Origin: Osmia lignaria lignaria
Lineage: Eukaryota > Arthropoda > Insecta > Hymenoptera > Megachilidae
Assembly: GCF_051020975.1 (NCBI RefSeq)
Contig: NW_027478168.1
Location: 1,240,001 to 1,304,000 of the forward strand
DNA: 64,000 nt
Reading direction: 5' to 3'
The translations under genes and the position numbers were made by a program. How positions within the stretch are numbered: the stretch's first letter is position 1; each line of letters begins with the position of its first letter. The notes beneath the pieces were generated by a model. It was not told the origin of the DNA. It was given only the letters and a program-made list of their open reading frames with translations, and made no database searches. Below, in pieces: positions 38,828-51,498 of the stretch.

Positions 38828-41800
38828 TTGCAGATATATCTCAAGGGAAGGGGCCTGACGGACATATCTCGAGATATTTCTTCTTCTTGTTGTTCTTCTT
38901 CTGCACAGCTAAGCTGGAAGTGGCATTTGCGGCTCGCACTAGTGCAGAGTTATCTCAAAGAAAGGGGCCACGGTGTTTCTGTATCTCCATTATGTTGGTG
39001 CGGCTTCGGAACTTTTAAATATCTTGATATATCTCGAGAACTACGCATCAGATCAAAAAATATCATACTACATAAAAAGTAGGAAACTTAATTCTCTACA
39101 AGAAAGGTCTCTAAACATTTTGCCATAGCTCGCTTCGTTTCCGAGATATTTGCAGATTTATCTCAAGGGAAGGGCCTGACGGACATATTTCGAGATATTT
39201 CTTCTTCTTGTTGTTCTTCTTCTGCACAGCTAAGCTGGAAGTGGCATTTGCAGCTCGCACTAGTGCAGAGTTATCTCAAAGAAAGGGGCCACGGTGTTTC
39301 TGTATATCTATTATGTTGGTGCGGCTTCGGAACTTTTAAATATCTCGATATATCTCGAAAACTACGCTTCTGATCAAAAAATATCATAGAACATAAATTG
39401 TAGGAAACATAATTCTCTACAAAAAACATCTCTTAACATTTTGCCATAGCTCGCTTCGTTTCCGAGATATTTGCACATATATCTCAAGGGAAGGGGCCTG
39501 ACGGACATATTTCGAGATATTTCTTCTTCTTGTTGTTCTTCTTCTGCACAGCTAAGCTGGAAGTGGCATTTGCAGCTCGCAATAGTGCAGAGTTATCTCA
39601 AAGAAAGGGGCCACGGTATTTCTGTATCTCTATTATGTTCGTGCGGCTTCGGAACTTTTAAATATCTTGATATATCTCGAGAACTACGCATCTGATTAAA
39701 AAACATCATAGAACATAAAAAGTAGGAAACTTAATTCTCTACAAAAAAGGTCTTAACATTTTGCCATAGCTCGCTTCGTTTCCGAGATATTTGCAGATTT
39801 ATCTCAAGGGAAGGGGCCTGACGGACATATTTCGAGATATTTCTTCTTCTTGTTGTTCTTCTTCTGCACAGCTAAACTGGAAGTGGCATTTCCAGCTCGC
39901 AATAGTGCAGAGTTGTCTCAAAGAAAGGGGCCACGGTGTTTCTGTATCTCTATTATGTTGGTGCGGCTTCGGAACATTTAAATATCTCGATATATCTCGA
40001 AAACTACGCTTCTGATCAAAAAATATCATAGAACATAAATTGTAGGAAACATAATTCTCTACAAAAAAGGTCTCTTAAGATTTTGCCATAGCTCGCTTCG
40101 TTTCCGAGATATTTGCAGATTCAGCTCAAAGGAACGGGCCTGACGGACATATTTCGAGATATTTCTTCTTCTTGTTGTTCTTCTTCTGCACAGCTAAGCT
40201 GGAAGTGGCATTTGCGGCTCGCAATAGTGCAGAGTTATCTCAAAGAAAGGGGCCACGGTGTTTCTGTATCTCTATTATGTTGGTGCGGCTTCGGAACTTT
40301 TAAATATCTCGATATATCTCGAAAACTACGCTTCAGATCAAAAAATATCATAGAACATAAATTATAGGAAACATAATTCTCTACAAAAAAGGTCTCTCAA
40401 CATTTTGCCATAGCTCGCTTCGTTTCCGAGATATTTGCAGATATATCTCAAGGGAAGGGGCCTGACGGACATATTTCGAGATATTTCTTCTTCTTGTTGT
40501 TCTTCTTCTGCACAGCTAAGCTGGAAGTGGCATTTGCAGCTCGCAATAGTGCAGAGTTATCTCAAAGAAAGGGGCCACGGTATTTCTGTATCTCTATTAT
40601 GTTGGTGCGGCTTCGGAACTTTTAAATATCTTGATATATCTCGAGAACTACGCATCTGATCAAAAAACGTCATAGAACATAAAAAGTAGGAAACTTAATT
40701 CTCTACAAAAAAGGTCTCTTAACATTTTGCCATAGCTCGCTTCGTTTCCGAGATATTTCCAGATTTATCTCAAGGGAAGGGGCCTGACGGACATATTTCG
40801 AGATATTTCTTCTTCTTGTTGTTCTTCTTCTGCACAGCTAAACTGGAAGTGGCATTTCCAGCTCGCAATAGTGCAGAGTTGTCTCAAAGAAAGGGGCCAC
40901 GGTGTTTCTGTATCTCTATTATGTTGGTGCGGCTTCGGAACTTTTAAATATCTTGATATATCTCGAGAACTACGCATCTGATCAAAAAATATCATAGAAC
41001 ATAAAAAGTAGGAAACTTAATTCTCTACAAATAAAGTCTCTCAACACTTTGCCATAGCTCGCTTCGTTTCCGAGATATTTGCAGATTTATCTCAAGGGAA
41101 GGGGCCTGACGGATATATTTCGAGATATTTCTTCTTCTTGTTGTTCTTCTTCTGCACAGCTAAGCTGGAAGTGGCATTTGCAGCTCGCAATAGTGCAGAG
41201 TTATCTCAAAGAAAGGGGCCACGGTGTTTCTGTATCTCTATTATGTTGGTGCGGCTTCGGAACTTTTAATTATCTTGATATATCTCGAGAACTACGCATC
41301 TGATCAAAAAATATCATAGAACATAAAAAGTAGGAAACTTAATTCTCTACAAAAAACGTCTCTTAACATTTTGCCATAGCTCGCTTCGTTTTCGAGATAT
41401 TTGCAGATTTATCTCAAGGGAAGGGGCCTGACAGACATATTTCGAGATATTTCTTCTTGTGGTTCTTCTTCTGCACAGCTAAGCTGGAAGTGGCATTTGC
41501 GGCTCGCACTAGTGCAGAGTTATCTCAAAGAAAGGGGCCACGGTGTTTCTGTATCTCTATTATGTTGGTGCCGCTTCGGAACTTTTAAATATCTCGATAT
41601 ATCTCGAAAACTACGCTTCTGATCAAAAAATATCATAGAACATAAAAAGTAGGAAACTTAATTCTCTACAAATAAAGTCTCTCAACACTTTGCCATAGCT
41701 CGCTTCGTTTCCGAGATATTTGCAGATTTATCTCAAGGGAAGGGGCCTGACGGATATATTTCGAGATATTTCTTCTTCTTGTTGTTCTTCTTCTGCACAG

Positions 41801-42905
41801 CTAAGCTGGAAGTGGCATTTGCGGCTCGCACTAGTGCAGAGTTATCTCAAAGAAAGGGGCCACGGTGTTTCTGTATCTCTATTATGTTGGTGCGGCTTCG
41901 GAACTTTTAAATATCTCGATATATCTCGAAAACTACGCTTCTGATCAAAAAATATCATAGAACATAAATTGTAGGAAACATAATTCTCTACAAAAAACGT
42001 CTCTTAACATTTTGCCATAGCTCGCTTCGTTTCCGAGATATTTGCAGATTCAGCTCAAAGGAACGGGCCTGACGGACATATTTCGAGATATTTCTTCTTC
42101 TTGTTGTTCTTCTTCTGCACAGCTAAGCTGGAAGTGGCATTTGCGGCTCGCAATAGTGCAGAGTTATCTCAAAGAAAGGGGCCACGGTGTTTCTGTATCT
42201 CTATTATGTTGGTGCGGTTTCGGAACTTTTAAATATCTCGATATATCTCGAAAACTACGGTTCTGATCAAAAAATATCATAGAACACAAATTGTAGGAAA
42301 CATAATTCTCTACAAAAAAGGTCTCTTAACATTTTGCCATAGCTCGCTTCGTTTCCGAGATATTTGCAGATATATCTCAAGGGAAGGGGCCTGACAGACA
42401 TATTTCGAGATATTTCTTCTTCTTGTTGTTCTTCTTCTGCACAGCTAAACTGGAAGTGGCATTTCCAGCTCGCAATAGTGCAGAGTTGTCTCAACGAAAG
42501 GGGCCACGGTGTTTCTGTATCTCTATTATGTTGGTGCGGCTTCGGAACTTTTAAATATCTCGATATATCTCGAAAACTACGCTTCTGATCAAAAAATATC
42601 ATAGAACATAAATTGTAGGAAACATAATTCTCTACAAAAAACGTCTCTTAACATTGTGCCATAGCTCGCTTCGTTTCCGAGATATTTGCAGATTCAGCTC
42701 AAAGGAACGGGCCTGACGGACATATTTCGAGATATTTCTTCTTCTTCTTGTTCTTCTTCTGCACAGCTAAGCTGGAAGTGGCATTTGCGGCTCGCAATAG
42801 TGCAGAGTTATCTCAAAGAAAGGGGCCACGGTGTTTCTGTATCTCTATTATGTTGGTGCGGCTTCGGAACTTTTAAATATCTCGATATATCTCGAAAACT
42901 ACGGT
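38726..42905 (+). repeat. 13-monomer block (4180 bp), copy 1
   Basis: Copied in tandem to 42906-47085. The length is 13 monomers less 6 bases, from one 1 bp, one 2 bp and one 3 bp deletion, all three present in both copies. Rare markers in both include TTGCACATATATC, AAAAACATCTC, TATTATGTTCGTGCGG, ATTTCCAGATTT, CTTGTGGTTC, GAACACAAATTG and ACATTGTGCC. I found no difference between the copies. Confidence 0.92.
39471..39790 (+). repeat. Monomer with a 2 bp deletion (320 bp), also at 43651
   Basis: The linker reads AAAAAAGGTCTTAAC instead of AAAAAAGGTCTCTTAAC, a loss of one CT. The identical change at 43651-43970 is explained by the 13-monomer duplication. The unit also carries GTTCGTGCGG and TGATTAAAAAACATC. 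Confidence 0.85.
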
Positions 42906-45900
42906 TCTGATCAAAAAATATCATAGAACATAAAAAGTAGGAAACTTAATTCTCTACAAAAAACGTCTCATAACATTTTGCCATAGCTCGCTTCGTTTCC
43001 GAGATATTTGCAGATATATCTCAAGGGAAGGGGCCTGACGGACATATCTCGAGATATTTCTTCTTCTTGTTGTTCTTCTTCTGCACAGCTAAGCTGGAAG
43101 TGGCATTTGCGGCTCGCACTAGTGCAGAGTTATCTCAAAGAAAGGGGCCACGGTGTTTCTGTATCTCCATTATGTTGGTGCGGCTTCGGAACTTTTAAAT
43201 ATCTTGATATATCTCGAGAACTACGCATCAGATCAAAAAATATCATACTACATAAAAAGTAGGAAACTTAATTCTCTACAAGAAAGGTCTCTAAACATTT
43301 TGCCATAGCTCGCTTCGTTTCCGAGATATTTGCAGATTTATCTCAAGGGAAGGGCCTGACGGACATATTTCGAGATATTTCTTCTTCTTGTTGTTCTTCT
43401 TCTGCACAGCTAAGCTGGAAGTGGCATTTGCAGCTCGCACTAGTGCAGAGTTATCTCAAAGAAAGGGGCCACGGTGTTTCTGTATATCTATTATGTTGGT
43501 GCGGCTTCGGAACTTTTAAATATCTCGATATATCTCGAAAACTACGCTTCTGATCAAAAAATATCATAGAACATAAATTGTAGGAAACATAATTCTCTAC
43601 AAAAAACATCTCTTAACATTTTGCCATAGCTCGCTTCGTTTCCGAGATATTTGCACATATATCTCAAGGGAAGGGGCCTGACGGACATATTTCGAGATAT
43701 TTCTTCTTCTTGTTGTTCTTCTTCTGCACAGCTAAGCTGGAAGTGGCATTTGCAGCTCGCAATAGTGCAGAGTTATCTCAAAGAAAGGGGCCACGGTATT
43801 TCTGTATCTCTATTATGTTCGTGCGGCTTCGGAACTTTTAAATATCTTGATATATCTCGAGAACTACGCATCTGATTAAAAAACATCATAGAACATAAAA
43901 AGTAGGAAACTTAATTCTCTACAAAAAAGGTCTTAACATTTTGCCATAGCTCGCTTCGTTTCCGAGATATTTGCAGATTTATCTCAAGGGAAGGGGCCTG
44001 ACGGACATATTTCGAGATATTTCTTCTTCTTGTTGTTCTTCTTCTGCACAGCTAAACTGGAAGTGGCATTTCCAGCTCGCAATAGTGCAGAGTTGTCTCA
44101 AAGAAAGGGGCCACGGTGTTTCTGTATCTCTATTATGTTGGTGCGGCTTCGGAACATTTAAATATCTCGATATATCTCGAAAACTACGCTTCTGATCAAA
44201 AAATATCATAGAACATAAATTGTAGGAAACATAATTCTCTACAAAAAAGGTCTCTTAAGATTTTGCCATAGCTCGCTTCGTTTCCGAGATATTTGCAGAT
44301 TCAGCTCAAAGGAACGGGCCTGACGGACATATTTCGAGATATTTCTTCTTCTTGTTGTTCTTCTTCTGCACAGCTAAGCTGGAAGTGGCATTTGCGGCTC
44401 GCAATAGTGCAGAGTTATCTCAAAGAAAGGGGCCACGGTGTTTCTGTATCTCTATTATGTTGGTGCGGCTTCGGAACTTTTAAATATCTCGATATATCTC
44501 GAAAACTACGCTTCAGATCAAAAAATATCATAGAACATAAATTATAGGAAACATAATTCTCTACAAAAAAGGTCTCTCAACATTTTGCCATAGCTCGCTT
44601 CGTTTCCGAGATATTTGCAGATATATCTCAAGGGAAGGGGCCTGACGGACATATTTCGAGATATTTCTTCTTCTTGTTGTTCTTCTTCTGCACAGCTAAG
44701 CTGGAAGTGGCATTTGCAGCTCGCAATAGTGCAGAGTTATCTCAAAGAAAGGGGCCACGGTATTTCTGTATCTCTATTATGTTGGTGCGGCTTCGGAACT
44801 TTTAAATATCTTGATATATCTCGAGAACTACGCATCTGATCAAAAAACGTCATAGAACATAAAAAGTAGGAAACTTAATTCTCTACAAAAAAGGTCTCTT
44901 AACATTTTGCCATAGCTCGCTTCGTTTCCGAGATATTTCCAGATTTATCTCAAGGGAAGGGGCCTGACGGACATATTTCGAGATATTTCTTCTTCTTGTT
45001 GTTCTTCTTCTGCACAGCTAAACTGGAAGTGGCATTTCCAGCTCGCAATAGTGCAGAGTTGTCTCAAAGAAAGGGGCCACGGTGTTTCTGTATCTCTATT
45101 ATGTTGGTGCGGCTTCGGAACTTTTAAATATCTTGATATATCTCGAGAACTACGCATCTGATCAAAAAATATCATAGAACATAAAAAGTAGGAAACTTAA
45201 TTCTCTACAAATAAAGTCTCTCAACACTTTGCCATAGCTCGCTTCGTTTCCGAGATATTTGCAGATTTATCTCAAGGGAAGGGGCCTGACGGATATATTT
45301 CGAGATATTTCTTCTTCTTGTTGTTCTTCTTCTGCACAGCTAAGCTGGAAGTGGCATTTGCAGCTCGCAATAGTGCAGAGTTATCTCAAAGAAAGGGGCC
45401 ACGGTGTTTCTGTATCTCTATTATGTTGGTGCGGCTTCGGAACTTTTAATTATCTTGATATATCTCGAGAACTACGCATCTGATCAAAAAATATCATAGA
45501 ACATAAAAAGTAGGAAACTTAATTCTCTACAAAAAACGTCTCTTAACATTTTGCCATAGCTCGCTTCGTTTTCGAGATATTTGCAGATTTATCTCAAGGG
45601 AAGGGGCCTGACAGACATATTTCGAGATATTTCTTCTTGTGGTTCTTCTTCTGCACAGCTAAGCTGGAAGTGGCATTTGCGGCTCGCACTAGTGCAGAGT
45701 TATCTCAAAGAAAGGGGCCACGGTGTTTCTGTATCTCTATTATGTTGGTGCCGCTTCGGAACTTTTAAATATCTCGATATATCTCGAAAACTACGCTTCT
45801 GATCAAAAAATATCATAGAACATAAAAAGTAGGAAACTTAATTCTCTACAAATAAAGTCTCTCAACACTTTGCCATAGCTCGCTTCGTTTCCGAGATATT

Positions 45901-47085
45901 TGCAGATTTATCTCAAGGGAAGGGGCCTGACGGATATATTTCGAGATATTTCTTCTTCTTGTTGTTCTTCTTCTGCACAGCTAAGCTGGAAGTGGCATTT
46001 GCGGCTCGCACTAGTGCAGAGTTATCTCAAAGAAAGGGGCCACGGTGTTTCTGTATCTCTATTATGTTGGTGCGGCTTCGGAACTTTTAAATATCTCGAT
46101 ATATCTCGAAAACTACGCTTCTGATCAAAAAATATCATAGAACATAAATTGTAGGAAACATAATTCTCTACAAAAAACGTCTCTTAACATTTTGCCATAG
46201 CTCGCTTCGTTTCCGAGATATTTGCAGATTCAGCTCAAAGGAACGGGCCTGACGGACATATTTCGAGATATTTCTTCTTCTTGTTGTTCTTCTTCTGCAC
46301 AGCTAAGCTGGAAGTGGCATTTGCGGCTCGCAATAGTGCAGAGTTATCTCAAAGAAAGGGGCCACGGTGTTTCTGTATCTCTATTATGTTGGTGCGGTTT
46401 CGGAACTTTTAAATATCTCGATATATCTCGAAAACTACGGTTCTGATCAAAAAATATCATAGAACACAAATTGTAGGAAACATAATTCTCTACAAAAAAG
46501 GTCTCTTAACATTTTGCCATAGCTCGCTTCGTTTCCGAGATATTTGCAGATATATCTCAAGGGAAGGGGCCTGACAGACATATTTCGAGATATTTCTTCT
46601 TCTTGTTGTTCTTCTTCTGCACAGCTAAACTGGAAGTGGCATTTCCAGCTCGCAATAGTGCAGAGTTGTCTCAACGAAAGGGGCCACGGTGTTTCTGTAT
46701 CTCTATTATGTTGGTGCGGCTTCGGAACTTTTAAATATCTCGATATATCTCGAAAACTACGCTTCTGATCAAAAAATATCATAGAACATAAATTGTAGGA
46801 AACATAATTCTCTACAAAAAACGTCTCTTAACATTGTGCCATAGCTCGCTTCGTTTCCGAGATATTTGCAGATTCAGCTCAAAGGAACGGGCCTGACGGA
46901 CATATTTCGAGATATTTCTTCTTCTTCTTGTTCTTCTTCTGCACAGCTAAGCTGGAAGTGGCATTTGCGGCTCGCAATAGTGCAGAGTTATCTCAAAGAA
47001 AGGGGCCACGGTGTTTCTGTATCTCTATTATGTTGGTGCGGCTTCGGAACTTTTAAATATCTCGATATATCTCGAAAACTACGGT
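42906..47085 (+). repeat. 13-monomer block (4180 bp), copy 2
   Basis: Tandem partner of 38726-42905. Identity begins inside the tail of a monomer (ACGCATCTGA against ACGGTTCTGA marks the left limit). It continues a further ~28 bases past the block, until ACATAAATTG replaces ACATAAAAAG near 47113. It is either a very recent duplication or an assembly artefact. Confidence 0.92.
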
Positions 47086-47509
47086 TCTGATCAAAAAATA
47101 TCATAGAACATAAATTGTAGGAAACATAATTCTCTACAAAAAAGGTCTCTTAACATTTTGCCATAGCTCGCTTCGTTTCCGAGATATTTGCAGATATATC
47201 TCAAGGGAAGGGGCCTGACAGACATATTTCGAGATATTTCTTCTTCTTGTTGTTCTTCTTCTGCACAGCTAAACTGGAAGTGGCATTTCCAGCTCGCAAT
47301 AGTGCAGAGTTGTCCCAAAGAAAGGGGCCACGGTGTTTCTGTATCTCTATTATGTTGGTGCGGCTTCGGAACTTTTAAATATCTCGATATATCTCGAAAA
47401 CTACGCTTCTGATCAAAAAATATCATAGAACATAAAAAGTAGGAAACTTAATTCTCTACAAAAAAGGTCTCTTAACATTTTGCCATAGCTAGCTTCGTTT
47501 CCGAGATAT

Positions 47510-48794
47510 TTGCAGATTTATCTCAAGGGAAGGGGCCTGACGGACATATTTCGAGATATTTCTTCTTGTTGTTCTTCTTCTGCACAGCTAAGCTGGAAGT
47601 GGCATTTGCGGCTCGCACTAGTGCAGAGTTATCACAAAGAAAGGGGCCACGGTGTTTCTGTATCTCTATTATGTTGGTGCCGCTTCGGAACTTTTAAATA
47701 TCCCGATATATCTCGAAAACTACGCTTCTGATCAAAAAATATCATAGAACATAAATTGTAGGAAACATAATTCTCTACAAAAAACGTCTCTCAACATTTT
47801 GCCATAGCTCGCTTCGTTTTCGAGATATTTGCAGATTCAGCTCAAAGTAACGGGCCTGACGGACATATTTCGAGATATTTCTTCTTCTTATTGTTCTTCT
47901 TCTGCACAGCTAAACTGGAAGTGGCATTTCCAGCTCGCAATAGTGCAGAGTTATCTCAAAGAAAGGGGCCACGGTGTTTCTGTATCTCTATTATGTTGGT
48001 GCGGCTTCGGAACTTTTAAATATCTCGATATATCTCGAAAACTACGGTTCTGATCAAAAAATATCATAGAACATAAATTGTAGGAAACATAATTCTCTAC
48101 AAAAAAGGTCTCTTAACATTTTGCCATAGCTCGCTTCGTTTCCGAGATATTTGCAGATATATCTCAAGGGAAGGGGCCTGACAGACATATTTCGAGATAT
48201 TTCTTCTTCTTGTTGTTCTTCTTCTGCACAGCTAAACTGGAAGTGGCATTTCCAGCTCGCAATAGTGCAGAGTTGTCTCAAAGAAAGGGGCCACGGTGTT
48301 TCTGTATCTCTATTATGTTGGTGCGGCTTCGGAACTTTTAAATATCTTGATATATCTCGAGAACTACGCATCTGATCAAAAAATATCATAGAACATAAAA
48401 AGTAGGAAACTTAATTCTCTACAAATAAAGTCTCTCAACACTTTGCCATAGCTCGCTTCGTTTCCGAGATATTTGCAGATTTATCTCAAGGGAAGGGGCC
48501 TGACGGATATATTTCGAGATATTTCTTCTTCTTGTTGTTCTTCTTCTGCACAGCTAAGCTGGAAGTGGCATTTGCAGCTCGCAATAGTGCAGAGTTATCT
48601 CAAAGAAAGGGGCCACGGTGTTTCTGTATCTCTATTATGTTGGTGCGGCTTCGGAACTTTTAATTATCTTGATATATCTCGAGAACTACGCATCTGATCA
48701 AAAAATATCATAGAACATAAAAAGTAGGAAACTTAATTCTCTACAAAAAAGGTCTCTTAACATTTTGCCATAGCTCGCTTCGTTTCCGAGATAT
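47510..48794 (+). repeat. Tetramer repeat (1285 bp), copy 1
   Basis: Units 47510 (one TTC triplet short), 47829 (CTCAAAGTAACGGG, CTTCTTATTG), 48151 (CCTGACAGAC) and 48473 (GGATATATTTCG, TTTTAATTATC). The first two and parts of the last two recur from 48795. Confidence 0.78.
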
Positions 48795-49757
48795 TTGCAG
48801 ATTTATCTCAAGGGAAGGGGCCTGACGGACATATTTCGAGATATTTCTTCTTGTTGTTCTTCTTCTGCACAGCTAAGCTGGAAGTGGCATTTGCGGCTCG
48901 CACTAGTGCAGAGTTATCTCAAAGAAAGGGGCCACGGTGTTTCTGTATCTCTATTATGTTGGTGCCGCTTCGGAACTTTTAAATATCTCGATATATCTCG
49001 AAAACTACGCTTCTGATCAAAAAATATCATAGAACATAAATTGTAGGAAACATAATTCTCTACAAAAAACGTCTCTTAACATTTTGCCATAGCTCGCTTC
49101 GTTTTCGAGATATTTGCAGATTCAGCTCAAAGTAACGGGCCTGACGGACATATTTCGAGATATTTCTTCTTCTTATTGTTCTTCTTCTGCACAGCTAAAC
49201 TGGAAGTGGCATTTCCAGCTCGCAATAGTGCAGAGTTATCTCAAAGAAAGGGGCCACGGTGTTTCTGTATCTCTATTATGTTGGTGCGGCTTCGGAACTT
49301 TTAAATATCTCGATATATCTCGAAAACTACGCTTCTGATCAAAAAATATCATAGAACATAAATTGTAGGAAACATAATTCTCTACAAAAAAGGTCTCTTA
49401 ACATTTTGCCATAGCTCGCTTCGTTTCCGAGATATTTGCAGATATATCTCAAGGGAAGGGGCCTGACAGACATATTTCGAGATATTTCTTCTTCTTGTTG
49501 TTCTTCTTCTGCACAGCTAAGCTGGAAGTGGCATTTGCAGCTCGCAATAGTGCAGAGTTATCTCAAAGAAAGGGGCCACGGTGTTTCTGTATCTCTATTA
49601 TGTTGGTGCAGCTTCGGAACTTTTAATTATCTTGATATATCTCGAGAACTACGCATCTGATCAAAAAATATCATAGAACATAAAAAGTAGGAAACTTAAT
49701 TCTCTACAAAAAAGGTCTCTCAACATTTTGCCATAGCTCGCTTCGTTTCCGAGATAT
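48795..49757 (+). repeat. Tetramer repeat, copy 2, reduced to three units
   Basis: Units 48795 and 49114 match 47510 and 47829. Unit 49436 has the CCTGACAGAC head of 48151 and the TTTTAATTATC tail of 48473, so two units appear fused into one. Confidence 0.75.
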
Positions 49758-51498
49758 TTGCAGATTTATCTCAAGGGAAGGGGCCTGACGGACATATTTC
49801 GAGATATTTCTTCTTCTTGTTGTTCTTCTTCTGCACAGCTAAACTGGAAGTGGCATTTCCAGCTCGCAATAGTGCAGAGTTATCTCAAAGAAAGGGGCCA
49901 CGGTGTTTCTGTATCTCTATTATGTTGGTGCGGCTTCGGAACTTTTAAATATCTTGATATATCTCGACATCTACGCATCTGATCAAAAAATGTCATAGAA
50001 CATAAAAAGTAGGAAACTTAATTCTCTACAAATAAAGTCTCTTAACATTTTGCCATAGCTCGCTTCGTTTCCGAGATATTTGCAGATTTATCTCAAGGGA
50101 AGGGGCCTGACGGACATATTTCGAGATATTTCGTCTTCTTGTTGTTCTTCTTCTGCACAGCTAAGCTGGAAGTGGCATTTGCAGCTCGCAATAGTGCAGA
50201 GTTATCTCAAAGAAAGGGGCCACGGTGTTTCTGTATCTCTATTATGTTGGTGCGGCTTCGGAACTTTTAAATATCTTGATATATCTCGAGAACTACGCGT
50301 CTGATCAAAAAATATCATAGAACATAAAAAGTAGCAAACTTAATTCTCTACAAAAAAGGTCTCTTAACATTTTGCCATAGCTCGCTTCGTTTCCGAGATA
50401 TTTGCAGATTTATCTCAAGGGAAGGGGCCTGACGGACATATTTCTAGATATTTCTTCTTCTTGTTGTTCTTCTTCTGCACAGCTAAGCTGGAAGTGGCAT
50501 TTGCAGCTCGCAATAGTGCAGAGTTATCTCACAGAAAGGGGCCACGGTGTTTCTGTATTTCTATTATGTTGGTGCGGCTTCGGAACTTTTAAATATCTTG
50601 ATATATCTCGAGAACTACGCATCTGATCAAAAAATATCATAGAACATAAAAAGTAGGAAACATAATTCTCTACAAAAAAGGTCTCTTAACATTTTGCCAT
50701 AGCTCGCTTCGTTTCCGAGATATTTGCAGATTTATCTCAAGGGAAGGGGCCTGACGGACATATTTCGAGATATTTCTTCTTCTTGTTGTTCTTCTTCTGC
50801 ACAGCTAAGCTGGAAGTGGCATTTGCAGCGCGCAATAGTGCAGAGTTATCCCAAAGAAAGGGGCCACGGTGTTTCTGTATCTCTATTATGTTGGTGCGGC
50901 TTCGGAACTTTTAAATATCTTGATACATCTCGAGAACTACGCATCTGATCAAAAAATATCATAGAACATAAAAAGTAGGAAACTTAATTCTCTTCAAAAA
51001 AGGTCTCTTAACATTTTCCCATAGCTGGCATCGTTTCCGAGATATTTGCAGATTTAGCTCAAGGGAAGGGGCCTGACGGACATATTCCGAGATATTTCTT
51101 CTTCTTGTTGTTCCTCTTCTGCACAGCTAAGCTGGAAGTGGCATTTGCAGCTCGCAATAGTGCAGAGTTATCTCAAAGAAAGGGGCCACGGTGTTTCTGT
51201 ATCTCTATTATGTTGGTGCAGCTTCGGAACTTTTAAATATCTTGATATATCTCGAGAACTACGCATGTGATCAAAAAATATCATAGAACATGAAAAGTAG
51301 GAAACTTAATTCTCTACAAAAAAGGTCTCTTAACATTTTGCCATAGCTCGCATTGTTTCCGAGATATTTGCAGATTTAGCTCAAGGGAAGGGGCCTGACG
51401 GACATATTCCGAGATATTTCTTGTTCTTGTTGTGCTTCTTCCGCACAGCTAAGCTGGAAGTGGCATTTGCAGCTCGCAATAGTGCAGAGTTATCTCAA
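49758..51498 (+). repeat. Units related to the 9-monomer block, including a diverged subfamily
   Basis: From about 49521 to 50558 the sequence follows 53385-54422 and 56283-57320 (markers TCTCGACATCTACGC, ATTTCGTCTTC, CATATTTCTAGATAT, TATCTCACAGAAAGG). Unit 50724 (TTGCAGCGCGC, GATACATCTC) and the start of 51046 match 57808-58130. Units 51046 and 51368 belong to the TTTAGCTC subfamily. Confidence 0.75.

Noticed and set aside
42267..42602. Minus-strand ATG-initiated open frame of 111 codons, also at 46447, 47091 and 48054, with shorter relatives elsewhere
   Set aside because: It reads antisense across a whole monomer and its linker, appears only where particular variants remove a stop, and resembles no protein I recognise. 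It is a chance frame in low-stop repeat DNA.
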